Positions 6,064 to 11,824 of a DNA stretch of 11,824 nt are shown here, one piece after another (within the stretch, counting starts at the first letter, position 1; every line of letters starts with the position of its first letter). Position numbers and translations under genes: made by a program. The notes under the pieces are model-generated. The model searched no databases and was not told the origin of the DNA. It worked only from the letters and a program-made list of their open reading frames with translations. The stretch covers positions 1-11,824 of the forward strand of contig CAMZAY010000013.1 of the NCBI GenBank assembly GCA_947304365.1, in the 5' to 3' direction. The stretch comes from an uncultured Clostridia bacterium. Lineage in GTDB: Bacteria; Bacillota; Clostridia; Christensenellales; CAG-138.

Positions 6064-6981
6064 TTATTTCTTTTTATCGTTTATCTTCATCGCGGCGATA
6101 TCCGCGAACAGCCTGTCGAATGAAGCGCCTCCGCCTGCATTGGTCGATAGCCTTTGCGCAAGCATCGTCAGCTCATTTATAATACAACCTATCTCGCCGA
6201 TTGTAAAGCTTTTGCAAGCAGCCCGAAGCTCTGTTTCAAGATCCCGCGTATGTTCCGGCTCCAATCCGCAGGCCAGGTTCAGCATATCGTGACAGGTAAG
6301 GAGCAGTATCTCGTTTGCTTCGGCCCAATCCGTCCTGTCGCGCTTTGTCTTTGTCCATTTGAAATCCGGCGCCGCCTTCATTGCCGACAGGAGCGCTTTG
6401 ATTGCGCCCTTGCGCAGATCGCGGAAATCAGCATCCTCATAAAGTCTTATCGCGCGGGCGGAAATATAACCGCTCAAAGCGGCATAACGCTTAGCTTCGG
6501 CAGGCGACGCGCCACGTTCTGTAAGCACGTTTTCCACTTCACCAGGCTCGGGAAGACTGCAGCGGATCATCATGCATCTTGAACGGATGGTGGGCAGTAT
6601 CCCGTATTCGTTGCCGGTAAGTATAAAATGCGTGTTCTCGGGCGGCTCCTCCAAAACCTTGAGCATGGCGTTCTGGACCATCTGCGAAAGGAGATTCGCC
6701 TGAAGGAATACCGCGACGCGCCCGGCTTTCGAGTATGTTTCACGGTAGATCTCCGGCCGTATCACGTCCCTGAAATCCGCGATCGAGATATTGCCGGAGT
6801 ATTCCATATAATCGGGATCCCTTGAAAGGCGCGCCGTATCGTCACCCGAATAAAGCATGAGGGACGCCGCCCTTCTCGCGGCGGAATCGGTCATGTCGGG
6901 ATCGCTTCCCGTAAGAAGATACGCGTGCATCGCTCTTCCCGCAAGTATGGAGGCGTCAAGCCTTTTAAGGACTTCGTTCAA
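6064..6981 (-). CDS. holB: DNA polymerase III delta-prime subunit (clamp loader)
   Basis: A 305-residue AAA+-fold subunit of the clamp loader that places the sliding clamp on DNA. Recognition rests on H19-A-Y-L-L-T-G at the P-loop position, N104-A-M-L-K-V-L-E-E-P-P, the F-I-L-T strand and R133-S-R-C136 (the SRC motif contacting the neighbouring subunit). The P-loop is degenerate (T-G-S-D-P-D-M-T, no GKT), normal for delta-prime, which does not need to hydrolyse ATP. The four-Cys zinc module seen in many HolB and DnaX proteins is missing, and the region between P-loop and LEEPP is short. The start is TTG at 6981, 3 bases after the decarboxylase stop, with AAAGGA at 6992-6997, so translation is coupled. 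The position directly before ricT matches holB-yaaT synteny in Bacillota. Confidence 0.9.
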   Translation of the reverse strand: MNEVLKRLDASILAGRAMHAYLLTGSDPDMTDSAARRAASLMLYSGDDTARLSRDPDYMEYSGNISIADFRDVIRPEIYRETYSKAGRVAVFLQANLLSQMVQNAMLKVLEEPPENTHFILTGNEYGILPTIRSRCMMIRCSLPEPGEVENVLTERGASPAEAKRYAALSGYISARAIRLYEDADFRDLRKGAIKALLSAMKAAPDFKWTKTKRDRTDWAEANEILLLTCHDMLNLACGLEPEHTRDLETELRAACKSFTIGEIGCIINELTMLAQRLSTNAGGGASFDRLFADIAAMKINDKKK

Positions 6982-6984
6982 AGC

Positions 6985-8322
6985 TTATCTTTCCTTTACG
7001 ACGGCGATCTTTCTGTCTATAAGACCGAAAAGATCCGCGCCGGACTTTTCTTCGTGAAGCAGGAACCTTATCGACCGGGGGAGTATCCTTTCGCCCGGGA
7101 ACAGTATCGCCGTGCCGGGAGGATAACAGCCTACCGCCTGTGCGGAGATCCTGCCTTCCGCATCCGCAAAATCAACGTATTCGGTGCTTCCGGTCAGTGC
7201 GTCGCGCACGTTCATTACGGTTTCGCCCCTGTATTCCGAATAAATAGCCGAGGACGACGGCACATTAGTGCGGTCTTTTTCGTCAAGAGCAAGCGATATT
7301 ATAGCCGAAATCAGCTTGTCGTACCATTCGTCCTTGTCGGCGGGGGTGGTGATAAGGGTTATGCATTCCGCATCGGCCATCTCGGGATAAACGCCCCGCG
7401 CCTCAAGCTCCATGCCGAATCGATGACCGGTCATTCCCGCGGCGGAGATATTGATGCGCGTTATGTCCTGGAGCCGCTTGTCACGGCTTCCGAGCACTTT
7501 AATACCCTCGAGCGCGTCAAGCCTTTCGATAACACGCTCGATACGGTCGATATGCTTCTCCCAATCGAGGGGCTCGAGTATCGACCTTTCAATGGAGAGC
7601 ATCAATTCGTACGAAGGACTTGTGGACTGTACGACGTTAAGTATCCTTTGTACGTTCGAGGGCGCCTGCGTAAAGCTTTCGCCCGTAAGCAGCACTGCGG
7701 TCTGCGTAAGCGCGGCAAGCGTTTTATGGGAGCTTATGCACCAAAGATCCGCCTGCGAAGGGATGGGCGGGAGCCTGTCGGAAAAAGCGAAATGCGCGCC
7801 GTGCGCGGAATCGACTATGAGCATCGCGCCGTGCTTTTTGCAGATAGCGGCGATCTCTTCGACCGGCGAAACGGCGCCCCTGTACGAAGGCGAAGTGATG
7901 AACACGGCGTCGCAGGGCGTTTCTGAAAGCGCTTTTTCAATGGATGAGGCGGTATAGATGCCTTCGTCGTTCGGGAAAAGCGGCGCGGTTTCCTGCCCGG
8001 AAAGCGCAAGCGCGTTGATCGCCGATTTGTGGCAGCCTCTGCCCAAAAGGACTCGCGTGCCGAAGCCCGCAAGGAACAGCATGGACATATTGCACGCTGT
8101 CGATCCGTTGACCACGAAGAAAGCGTCCTTTGCGCCGAGTGCCTTCGCGCAAAGCTTTTCGGACTCCAATATCGCGCCGGTGGGGGAATGAAGATTGTCC
8201 GTCCCCGGCACCTCGGTCACGTCGAGTTCATTCAAAATGCCTTTGTGACCGGGCATATGGAACCTTGCTGTTTTGAGATCGGCATAAGCCTTTACTGCTT
8301 CATAGATCGGTAGTCTTGCCAT
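6985..8322 (-). CDS. YaaO-like Orn/Lys/Arg decarboxylase family protein (PLP enzyme)
   Basis: A 445-residue fold-type I pyridoxal-phosphate enzyme. Visible motifs: R20-F-H-M-P-G-H-K-G near the N-terminus, N72-G-S-T, H99 (the His that stacks on PLP), D171-S-A-H-G (Asp pairing with the pyridine nitrogen), and S197-S-H-K200-T with K200 as the PLP Schiff-base lysine. The C-terminal region ends with Y-P-P-G and F-P-G-E, typical of the family's small domain. Relatives decarboxylate lysine, arginine or ornithine; the substrate cannot be told from sequence. It is shorter than the acid-induced E. coli type and lacks the N-terminal wing domain. Its ATG overlaps the end of the membrane-protein gene by 23 bases, with only a weak GGGG before it, so translation is likely coupled. 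In B. subtilis yaaO also precedes tmk-yaaQ-yaaR-holB-yaaT. Confidence 0.9.
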   Translation of the reverse strand: MARLPIYEAVKAYADLKTARFHMPGHKGILNELDVTEVPGTDNLHSPTGAILESEKLCAKALGAKDAFFVVNGSTACNMSMLFLAGFGTRVLLGRGCHKSAINALALSGQETAPLFPNDEGIYTASSIEKALSETPCDAVFITSPSYRGAVSPVEEIAAICKKHGAMLIVDSAHGAHFAFSDRLPPIPSQADLWCISSHKTLAALTQTAVLLTGESFTQAPSNVQRILNVVQSTSPSYELMLSIERSILEPLDWEKHIDRIERVIERLDALEGIKVLGSRDKRLQDITRINISAAGMTGHRFGMELEARGVYPEMADAECITLITTPADKDEWYDKLISAIISLALDEKDRTNVPSSSAIYSEYRGETVMNVRDALTGSTEYVDFADAEGRISAQAVGCYPPGTAILFPGERILPRSIRFLLHEEKSGADLFGLIDRKIAVVKER

Positions 8323-8863
8323 TTTCGATAATACCCCGGATGTATTCCTTTAATTCGTCGCTCGGTGTAAAGAACATGCGCACCTTTTTGCCTTCTTCTT
8401 CATAAACGATGGAGGAGGATCTTTCCTTTGATCTGGGACTGCAAACGATCTCCTTATCTGCGGGATACTCCGCGCCGGGATCGAGCAGGCAGACGAACTG
8501 CTCCTTTTTAATGACGCAGACTACGTCCCCCTTCGCGCTGGCAGTGCGCTCCGCCACGAATGTGCCCACGGGATACGGATAATCCTCGTGCACCATGTAA
8601 TCGTCGAATCTTGCGTCATATTCGGGCTCGGGCTCCTTATAGAAGACCGTGTAGCGGTAGCCGAGGATCCTCAAACGATAGTATAGATACAGAAGCCCCG
8701 CCATTATGACGGCAAAGATATAAAGCGGCGCGTTGGTGCCGAACTTCATTTTCAGGAATGAAGCGATACCGCCCGCGGCGAAAAAGAAGACTATCAGCAA
8801 GACAAAAAGAAGGGTATCCGACTTTACGGAACCTTTCAGCTTGTCGACGCTTTCCTGATGCAT
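8300..8863 (-). CDS. Unknown membrane protein, two helices and a cytoplasmic-type C-terminal domain
   Basis: I do not recognise this 187-residue protein. It has two predicted transmembrane helices (about 17-37 and 46-64) separated by a short basic loop (K-M-K), then a mixed beta/alpha soluble region of about 120 residues rich in Tyr, Glu and Lys. The layout (helix hairpin, then a strand-rich domain beginning G-Y-R-Y-T-V) recalls small bacterial PH-like membrane proteins, but that is only a guess from arrangement. GGAGGG (8871-8876) is 7 bases before the ATG, a strong site, and its own promoter lies just upstream. Its 3' end overlaps the decarboxylase start by 23 bases, so it appears to be the first gene of the unit running into holB and ricT. 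No Cys motif, signal cleavage site or catalytic signature is visible. Confidence 0.8.
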   Translation of the reverse strand: MHQESVDKLKGSVKSDTLLFVLLIVFFFAAGGIASFLKMKFGTNAPLYIFAVIMAGLLYLYYRLRILGYRYTVFYKEPEPEYDARFDDYMVHEDYPYPVGTFVAERTASAKGDVVCVIKKEQFVCLLDPGAEYPADKEIVCSPRSKERSSSIVYEEEGKKVRMFFTPSDELKEYIRGIIENGKTTDL

Positions 8864-8892
8864 TTGCGATCCCTCCGATCAAAACTGCGAGT

Positions 8893-8921
8893 ATTTTATC
8901 ACCATTTCGGTATTAAGTAAA
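8893..8921 (-). promoter_or_regulatory. Probable sigma-A promoter of the membrane protein-decarboxylase-holB-ricT unit
   Basis: On the minus strand: TTTACT (8916-8921), a 17-base spacer, then TAAAAT (8893-8898) preceded by TGA, an extended -10. The leader to the ATG at 8863 would be about 25 bases and contains the GGAGGG site. Confidence 0.65.
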
Positions 8922-8927
8922 CAGCGT

Positions 8928-9239
8928 TCAGGGCTCCCAGCGAAATTTATTAAGATCGACATGCCCTTCGTTTACCTCGACGCCCTCGTTTTCAAGCAGC
9001 TTTATCTGCATATTCTCGCCCCCGAAGGCGAAGGCTGGGGATACGCGCCCGTTCCTGTCGACGACGCGGTGACATGGGATCTCGCCTGGTCTTGGGTTAA
9101 CGTGAAGCGCATAACCCACCACGCGGGACCATCTTGGGTTACCGGCAAGGGCGGCGATCTGCCCGTATGTGGCGACCCTTCCGCGCGGGATCAGACAGAC
9201 TTTAGAATAGATAAGCCCGAATGTGCTCTGGTCTTTCAT
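8928..9239 (-). CDS. Small MGMT-family DNA alkyltransferase (single C-terminal domain)
   Basis: A 103-residue protein consisting only of the DNA-binding/active-site domain of O6-alkylguanine-DNA alkyltransferases. Motifs: I-P-R-G-R-V-A-T-Y-G-Q-I-A (helix-turn-helix entry), S-R-V-V-G-Y-A-L (recognition helix with the Arg finger) and I-P-C56-H-R-V-V, the alkyl-acceptor site. Cys56 is kept, unlike the Trp or other residue in non-catalytic ATL proteins, so direct repair is possible; flipped-base flagging for excision repair is the alternative. The N-terminal domain of Ada/Ogt is absent. I chose ATG 9239, which sits one base after the upstream gene's stop (TGA-T-ATG) and implies coupling. A TTG at 9254 gives five more residues and an overlap of 14 bases but has no better ribosome site. 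Confidence 0.87.
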   Translation of the reverse strand: MKDQSTFGLIYSKVCLIPRGRVATYGQIAALAGNPRWSRVVGYALHVNPRPGEIPCHRVVDRNGRVSPAFAFGGENMQIKLLENEGVEVNEGHVDLNKFRWEP

Positions 9240-9240
9240 A

Positions 9241-10632
9241 TCAGTAGATCGCAAGCCTTTGCATATACATTATCATATAGATAAGGTACAGTAAGACGGA
9301 AATCAAATAGATCAGGCCGGTTTTGATTCGCTTTCCGCACATTATGCCCAGCGCGGCGTAGATCGGGAACGCGGCGGAAAGATATCTGACCGAAGACAAC
9401 AGCCAGGTACAGCCGACGGATACGGCAAAGTAGCAAAGATAATACGCCGTGTAAGAAGCGGGGAGCTTCTTTGCCTTTGAGTTCATCAGCGCGAGCGAGC
9501 CGAATACAGCTAACACCTGCGGCACCCAAAGGGATATGAAGCCTTCTCTGTCATGGTTGAAATAATAAACGAAATAGTGCAGCATATAGCGCGCCGTATT
9601 ATAGAAGGGGCACGCTTCCTGATGCCAGTTGCCCTTCTGAAACTCAAAGAATTTCAAGGGATCCCCGTGGATCCTGTAATTGATATAGAGATATCCGAGC
9701 GTGCCGAGGACGGATACAGCGAGCCCCGGTATTAAGAGCCAAGGGAATTTTTCTTTTTTGCGGAAGAACGCGACGAGCTGATTTATACCGACAAGCGCAA
9801 TGGGAACGGCAAGTATCACGCCGAGCGATCTTGTGAACCCGGCAAGGGCTGTAAAGAGCCCTGCGAGCAGGTATTTCTTTTTGCCGAGGAAATAGAAGCC
9901 GCACGCCGTGAAGAGTATGAAAAGCGGTTCAGTCATGGGCGAATTCAGGAATATCGCTCCGGGCAGGAGTATCGCAAGTACAGCGGCGCGCCTTGACCTT
10001 TTATTGCCCAGTATCGGAAGCAGTGTAAGATAGATCATTCCGGAGGAAAGCGGAACGGCGATCCCGTTGATTATCTGCGCGGAAAGGTAGCTGCTGCCGA
10101 AAACATGATTGAACAAACGGATCATGATCGGGAACATCGGCAGGAATACGAGCAGCACGTCGTCCTTGCCGGTCTTCTGATACCAATTCTCGGCGATATT
10201 GAGATAATGCCCTGCGTCGGTATTTGACTTCATCCAGGCGGTGACCCAGTTGCTCTTGGGGACGGGGAAGAAGCTGCCGCTCTTTATGTAGGTATAGAAC
10301 AGCACGCCGGTAAGGTATGCGAGAAGATGTATCGTAAGCGACGCGGCGCAGACGAGTATGAACGTCCTCATTACGCGCCTCGGTTTGTCGGAGGAGAGGG
10401 GTACAAAGTCGTCATCACCGATGAAGAGGGAAATGAACCTCGGTACGGCGGCAATTGCCGTCCCCGCAAAGCCTAACAGGGAAATGAGCGGCGCTATGAA
10501 AGCATACCACGGGTATTTTCCGAAGTTGCCGACTATATAGATTATAAACGCCGCCAAAGCCGCGGCAAGGATAACTATCCTGATCGGCAGAGACAGCACG
10601 AAACGCTTTTTGATTTTTTCGGTCTTATCCAT
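9241..10632 (-). CDS. GT-C membrane glycosyltransferase, PIG-V mannosyltransferase-like
   Basis: A 463-residue integral membrane protein with roughly ten or more hydrophobic helices spread from residue 15 to the end. After the N-terminal helices, a large outside loop carries D139-A-G-H-Y-L-N-I-A, matching the conserved Asp-containing loop of GT-C enzymes; L-P-M-F-P-I-M-I-R-L and G-F-T-R-S-L-G-V follow, both typical of the PIG-V-like (GPI mannosyltransferase 2) family in bacteria. Such enzymes move a sugar from a polyprenyl-phosphate donor to an acceptor outside the membrane; donor and acceptor here are unknown. Note that the usual W before D-A is T. Residues about 60-90 form a basic/acidic cytoplasmic loop (G-D-D-D-F). 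GGAG (10640-10643) is 7 bases before the ATG and a strong promoter precedes it. The downstream MGMT gene touches its stop codon. Confidence 0.82.
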   Translation of the reverse strand: MDKTEKIKKRFVLSLPIRIVILAAALAAFIIYIVGNFGKYPWYAFIAPLISLLGFAGTAIAAVPRFISLFIGDDDFVPLSSDKPRRVMRTFILVCAASLTIHLLAYLTGVLFYTYIKSGSFFPVPKSNWVTAWMKSNTDAGHYLNIAENWYQKTGKDDVLLVFLPMFPIMIRLFNHVFGSSYLSAQIINGIAVPLSSGMIYLTLLPILGNKRSRRAAVLAILLPGAIFLNSPMTEPLFILFTACGFYFLGKKKYLLAGLFTALAGFTRSLGVILAVPIALVGINQLVAFFRKKEKFPWLLIPGLAVSVLGTLGYLYINYRIHGDPLKFFEFQKGNWHQEACPFYNTARYMLHYFVYYFNHDREGFISLWVPQVLAVFGSLALMNSKAKKLPASYTAYYLCYFAVSVGCTWLLSSVRYLSAAFPIYAALGIMCGKRIKTGLIYLISVLLYLIYMIMYMQRLAIY

Positions 10633-10665
10633 CGTTATACTCCGAAGTTATAATTCTACAAGATA

Positions 10666-10694
10666 ATTATACCAATTTTCGGCGGCTTTTTCAA
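10666..10694 (-). promoter_or_regulatory. Sigma-A promoter of the glycosyltransferase-MGMT unit
   Basis: Minus strand: TTGAAA (10689-10694), a 17-base spacer, then TATAAT (10666-10671) preceded by TGG (extended -10). The leader to the ATG at 10632 is about 25-30 bases. Confidence 0.85.
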
Positions 10695-10716
10695 GCGTCC
10701 GATCATTTTGCGCGGC

Positions 10717-10752
10717 AAAAAAGCTCCCGAAGCCTGCCGGCATTCGGGAGCT
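10717..10752 (-). terminator. Intrinsic terminator of the tocopherol cyclase-like gene
   Basis: A perfect 10-bp stem (10722-10731 with 10743-10752; arm AGCTCCCGAA) has an 11-base loop that can itself pair GCC with GGC. On the minus strand it is followed by a run of six T. It lies 8 bases after the stop of the upstream gene and just before the glycosyltransferase promoter, separating the two units. Confidence 0.93.
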
Positions 10753-10759
10753 CGTTTCA

Positions 10760-11824
10760 TCAGCAGTATTCGCCGTATTCACAGCCTATATGCGTCGCCT
10801 CTATTTCGTCGACGAGCATAAGCTCTTTGCCTTTCTTTTTGTAAAGCTTTATAAGGCCTTCGCCGTTTCCGCCGTTCCAAAGCCGATTGTGCTTTTTGGA
10901 GCCGTCGGGAGCCTCGTAATTGACGAGGAGCATATCCTCCTTGCGGCATCGGACGAATGTTTCCATAACGGCGTATTTGTTTTCCTGCCGGACGTTCCAT
11001 ATTATCTCGTCTTCGGTTTCATTGGACGAGAACTCTGTCTTTACATTGAGCCAGAAGTGGGAGAAATTGAAATCGTACTCGTCGCCCTCGTGATACATCA
11101 CGCCCAAAAGGCGCCTGTTCAGCGCGGCAAAGTAGATCTTGGGCCTTCCGCCGCCAATATCGAAAACGCTGTTCTCAAGCTTTTTGCCCGTTAGTTTGCT
11201 TGTAAGGCAGTTCGAGGAAAGCCATACCCATGGGCTCGTAAAATCGCGGCCCCAGTTCTTATCGCAGTAGCCGTAGCATTTTTCGGGCGTGACGACATAC
11301 TTTTTGCCGTTAAGCGTAATGAAGCCCGAGAATGCGGATTTCATACCCTCCGCGTGCCAGTACATGGCAAAAGCGTTTATCTCGCGCATGAATTTGCTTG
11401 CGCCGTAGCCCACGTTAAAAGCGATCTGTTTATCAATCTCAAGATCGAATTCGATCTCGCCGGAGCCGCACATCCATTCGGGGTGGGCGGCCGCTTCCTC
11501 GGGAGAAACGCTGATGCTTCCGCGGATCGAAGTGTCGGAGCAGAAGCAGTCCTTTGCCTCTACGCTGAAGGGGGCTTTGGCATGAATGCGCGTTTCCTTA
11601 AGAGATATGAATCTGTGAAGCTGACAATGCTCCTTGCCCCAGCAGCCGGCTTTTACCATCAAATACGAAGGCCTTTTCCCGGCCGCCTTGTTTTCGGGAA
11701 GCTGACCCAAAACGGGCACATCCTCCTTCAAGCGGGGATTACAGATAAAAAACTCTATAAAGAACGGAGTGTCTTCTCCGGTTTCGATATCCTGCGCCGT
11801 AAACGAATGCCACCACCAGTCGTA
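10760..11824 (-). CDS. Tocopherol cyclase/CrtC-like protein of unknown role (5' end outside window)
   Basis: At least 354 residues; the frame is open to the window edge, so the N-terminus is missing and the TTG at 11731 is not a believable start because the sequence before it is clearly coding (Y-D-W-W-W-H-S-F-T-A, then F-F-I-E-F-F-I-C-N-P). The protein is rich in Trp, Tyr, Phe and beta strands. The central K-N-W-G-R-D-F-x-S-P-W-V-W-L block and the W-W-H-S and E-F-x-x-x-N-P elements resemble proteins annotated as tocopherol cyclase family in clostridia, related in fold to CrtC-like double lipocalin barrels. Tocopherol synthesis is not expected in such an organism, so the true substrate is probably another hydrophobic molecule, or the protein may only bind one. 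Twelve or so Cys are scattered with no obvious metal motif. No signal peptide can be judged. A terminator follows 8 bases after the stop. Family assignment is moderate, function low. Confidence 0.5.
   Translation of the reverse strand, partial: YDWWWHSFTAQDIETGEDTPFFIEFFICNPRLKEDVPVLGQLPENKAAGKRPSYLMVKAGCWGKEHCQLHRFISLKETRIHAKAPFSVEAKDCFCSDTSIRGSISVSPEEAAAHPEWMCGSGEIEFDLEIDKQIAFNVGYGASKFMREINAFAMYWHAEGMKSAFSGFITLNGKKYVVTPEKCYGYCDKNWGRDFTSPWVWLSSNCLTSKLTGKKLENSVFDIGGGRPKIYFAALNRRLLGVMYHEGDEYDFNFSHFWLNVKTEFSSNETEDEIIWNVRQENKYAVMETFVRCRKEDMLLVNYEAPDGSKKHNRLWNGGNGEGLIKLYKKKGKELMLVDEIEATHIGCEYGEYC

Noticed and set aside
6925..7926. A plus-strand open frame of 333 codons opposite the decarboxylase
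   Set aside because: Same register effect; the minus strand encodes a PLP enzyme with all key motifs. The long frames at 5400-6182 (+) and 4071-4772 (-) are explained the same way.
8864..8927. A terminator between the MGMT gene and the membrane-protein gene
   Set aside because: No stable hairpin with a T-run is seen, so read-through from the upstream promoter into the second unit is possible.

Overview
The window looks like chromosomal housekeeping DNA from a Bacillota (Firmicutes) bacterium, most likely an uncultured clostridium. The reasons are an RqcP/YabO-type S4 protein, a RicT/YaaT-type PSP1 protein directly after holB, a PrsA-like parvulin lipoprotein, an MEP-pathway gene, sigma-A promoters with extended -10 boxes, purine-rich Shine-Dalgarno sites and frequent TTG starts. 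GC content looks a little above half by eye. I see no phage, IS, CRISPR, tRNA or rRNA sequence, and no gap over 300 bases without a gene.

Layout, left to right. (1) The 3' end of a family 4 type uracil-DNA glycosylase gene (+), then a bidirectional terminator. (2) On the minus strand, a secreted, C-terminally membrane-anchored protein of four beta-sandwich repeats, broken by a one-base frameshift near 1575. (3) A 140-200 base divergent promoter region. (4) A plus-strand operon: parvulin-type foldase lipoprotein, rqcP, and a fused ispD-ispF gene. Its terminator lies inside the 3' end of the opposing gene. (5) A minus-strand cluster from 10.6 kb down to 5.1 kb, transcribed in this order: GT-C (PIG-V-like) membrane glycosyltransferase, small MGMT-type alkyltransferase, a second promoter, unknown two-helix membrane protein, YaaO-like Orn/Lys/Arg decarboxylase, holB and ricT. 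(6) A terminator and the 3' part of a minus-strand gene resembling tocopherol cyclase/CrtC-like proteins, cut by the window edge.

The decarboxylase-holB-ricT block is a shortened form of the Bacillus subtilis yaaO-tmk-yaaQ-yaaR-holB-yaaT order, without tmk, yaaQ and yaaR here. The foldase-rqcP-ispDF operon joins protein folding outside the cell, ribosome quality control and isoprenoid precursor synthesis; the genes are packed tightly enough to be co-transcribed, but I see no single pathway linking them.

I do not find a convincing new multi-gene system. The most useful observations are: the frameshift that splits one surface protein into two apparent genes; a preserved Shine-Dalgarno site encoding the Gly linker of the IspD-IspF fusion; a 54-base convergent overlap in which the Asp-rich RicT tail is codon-for-codon antisense to the last strand of IspF; a terminator embedded in the opposing coding sequence; and an extra CxxxCxxC motif in RicT.
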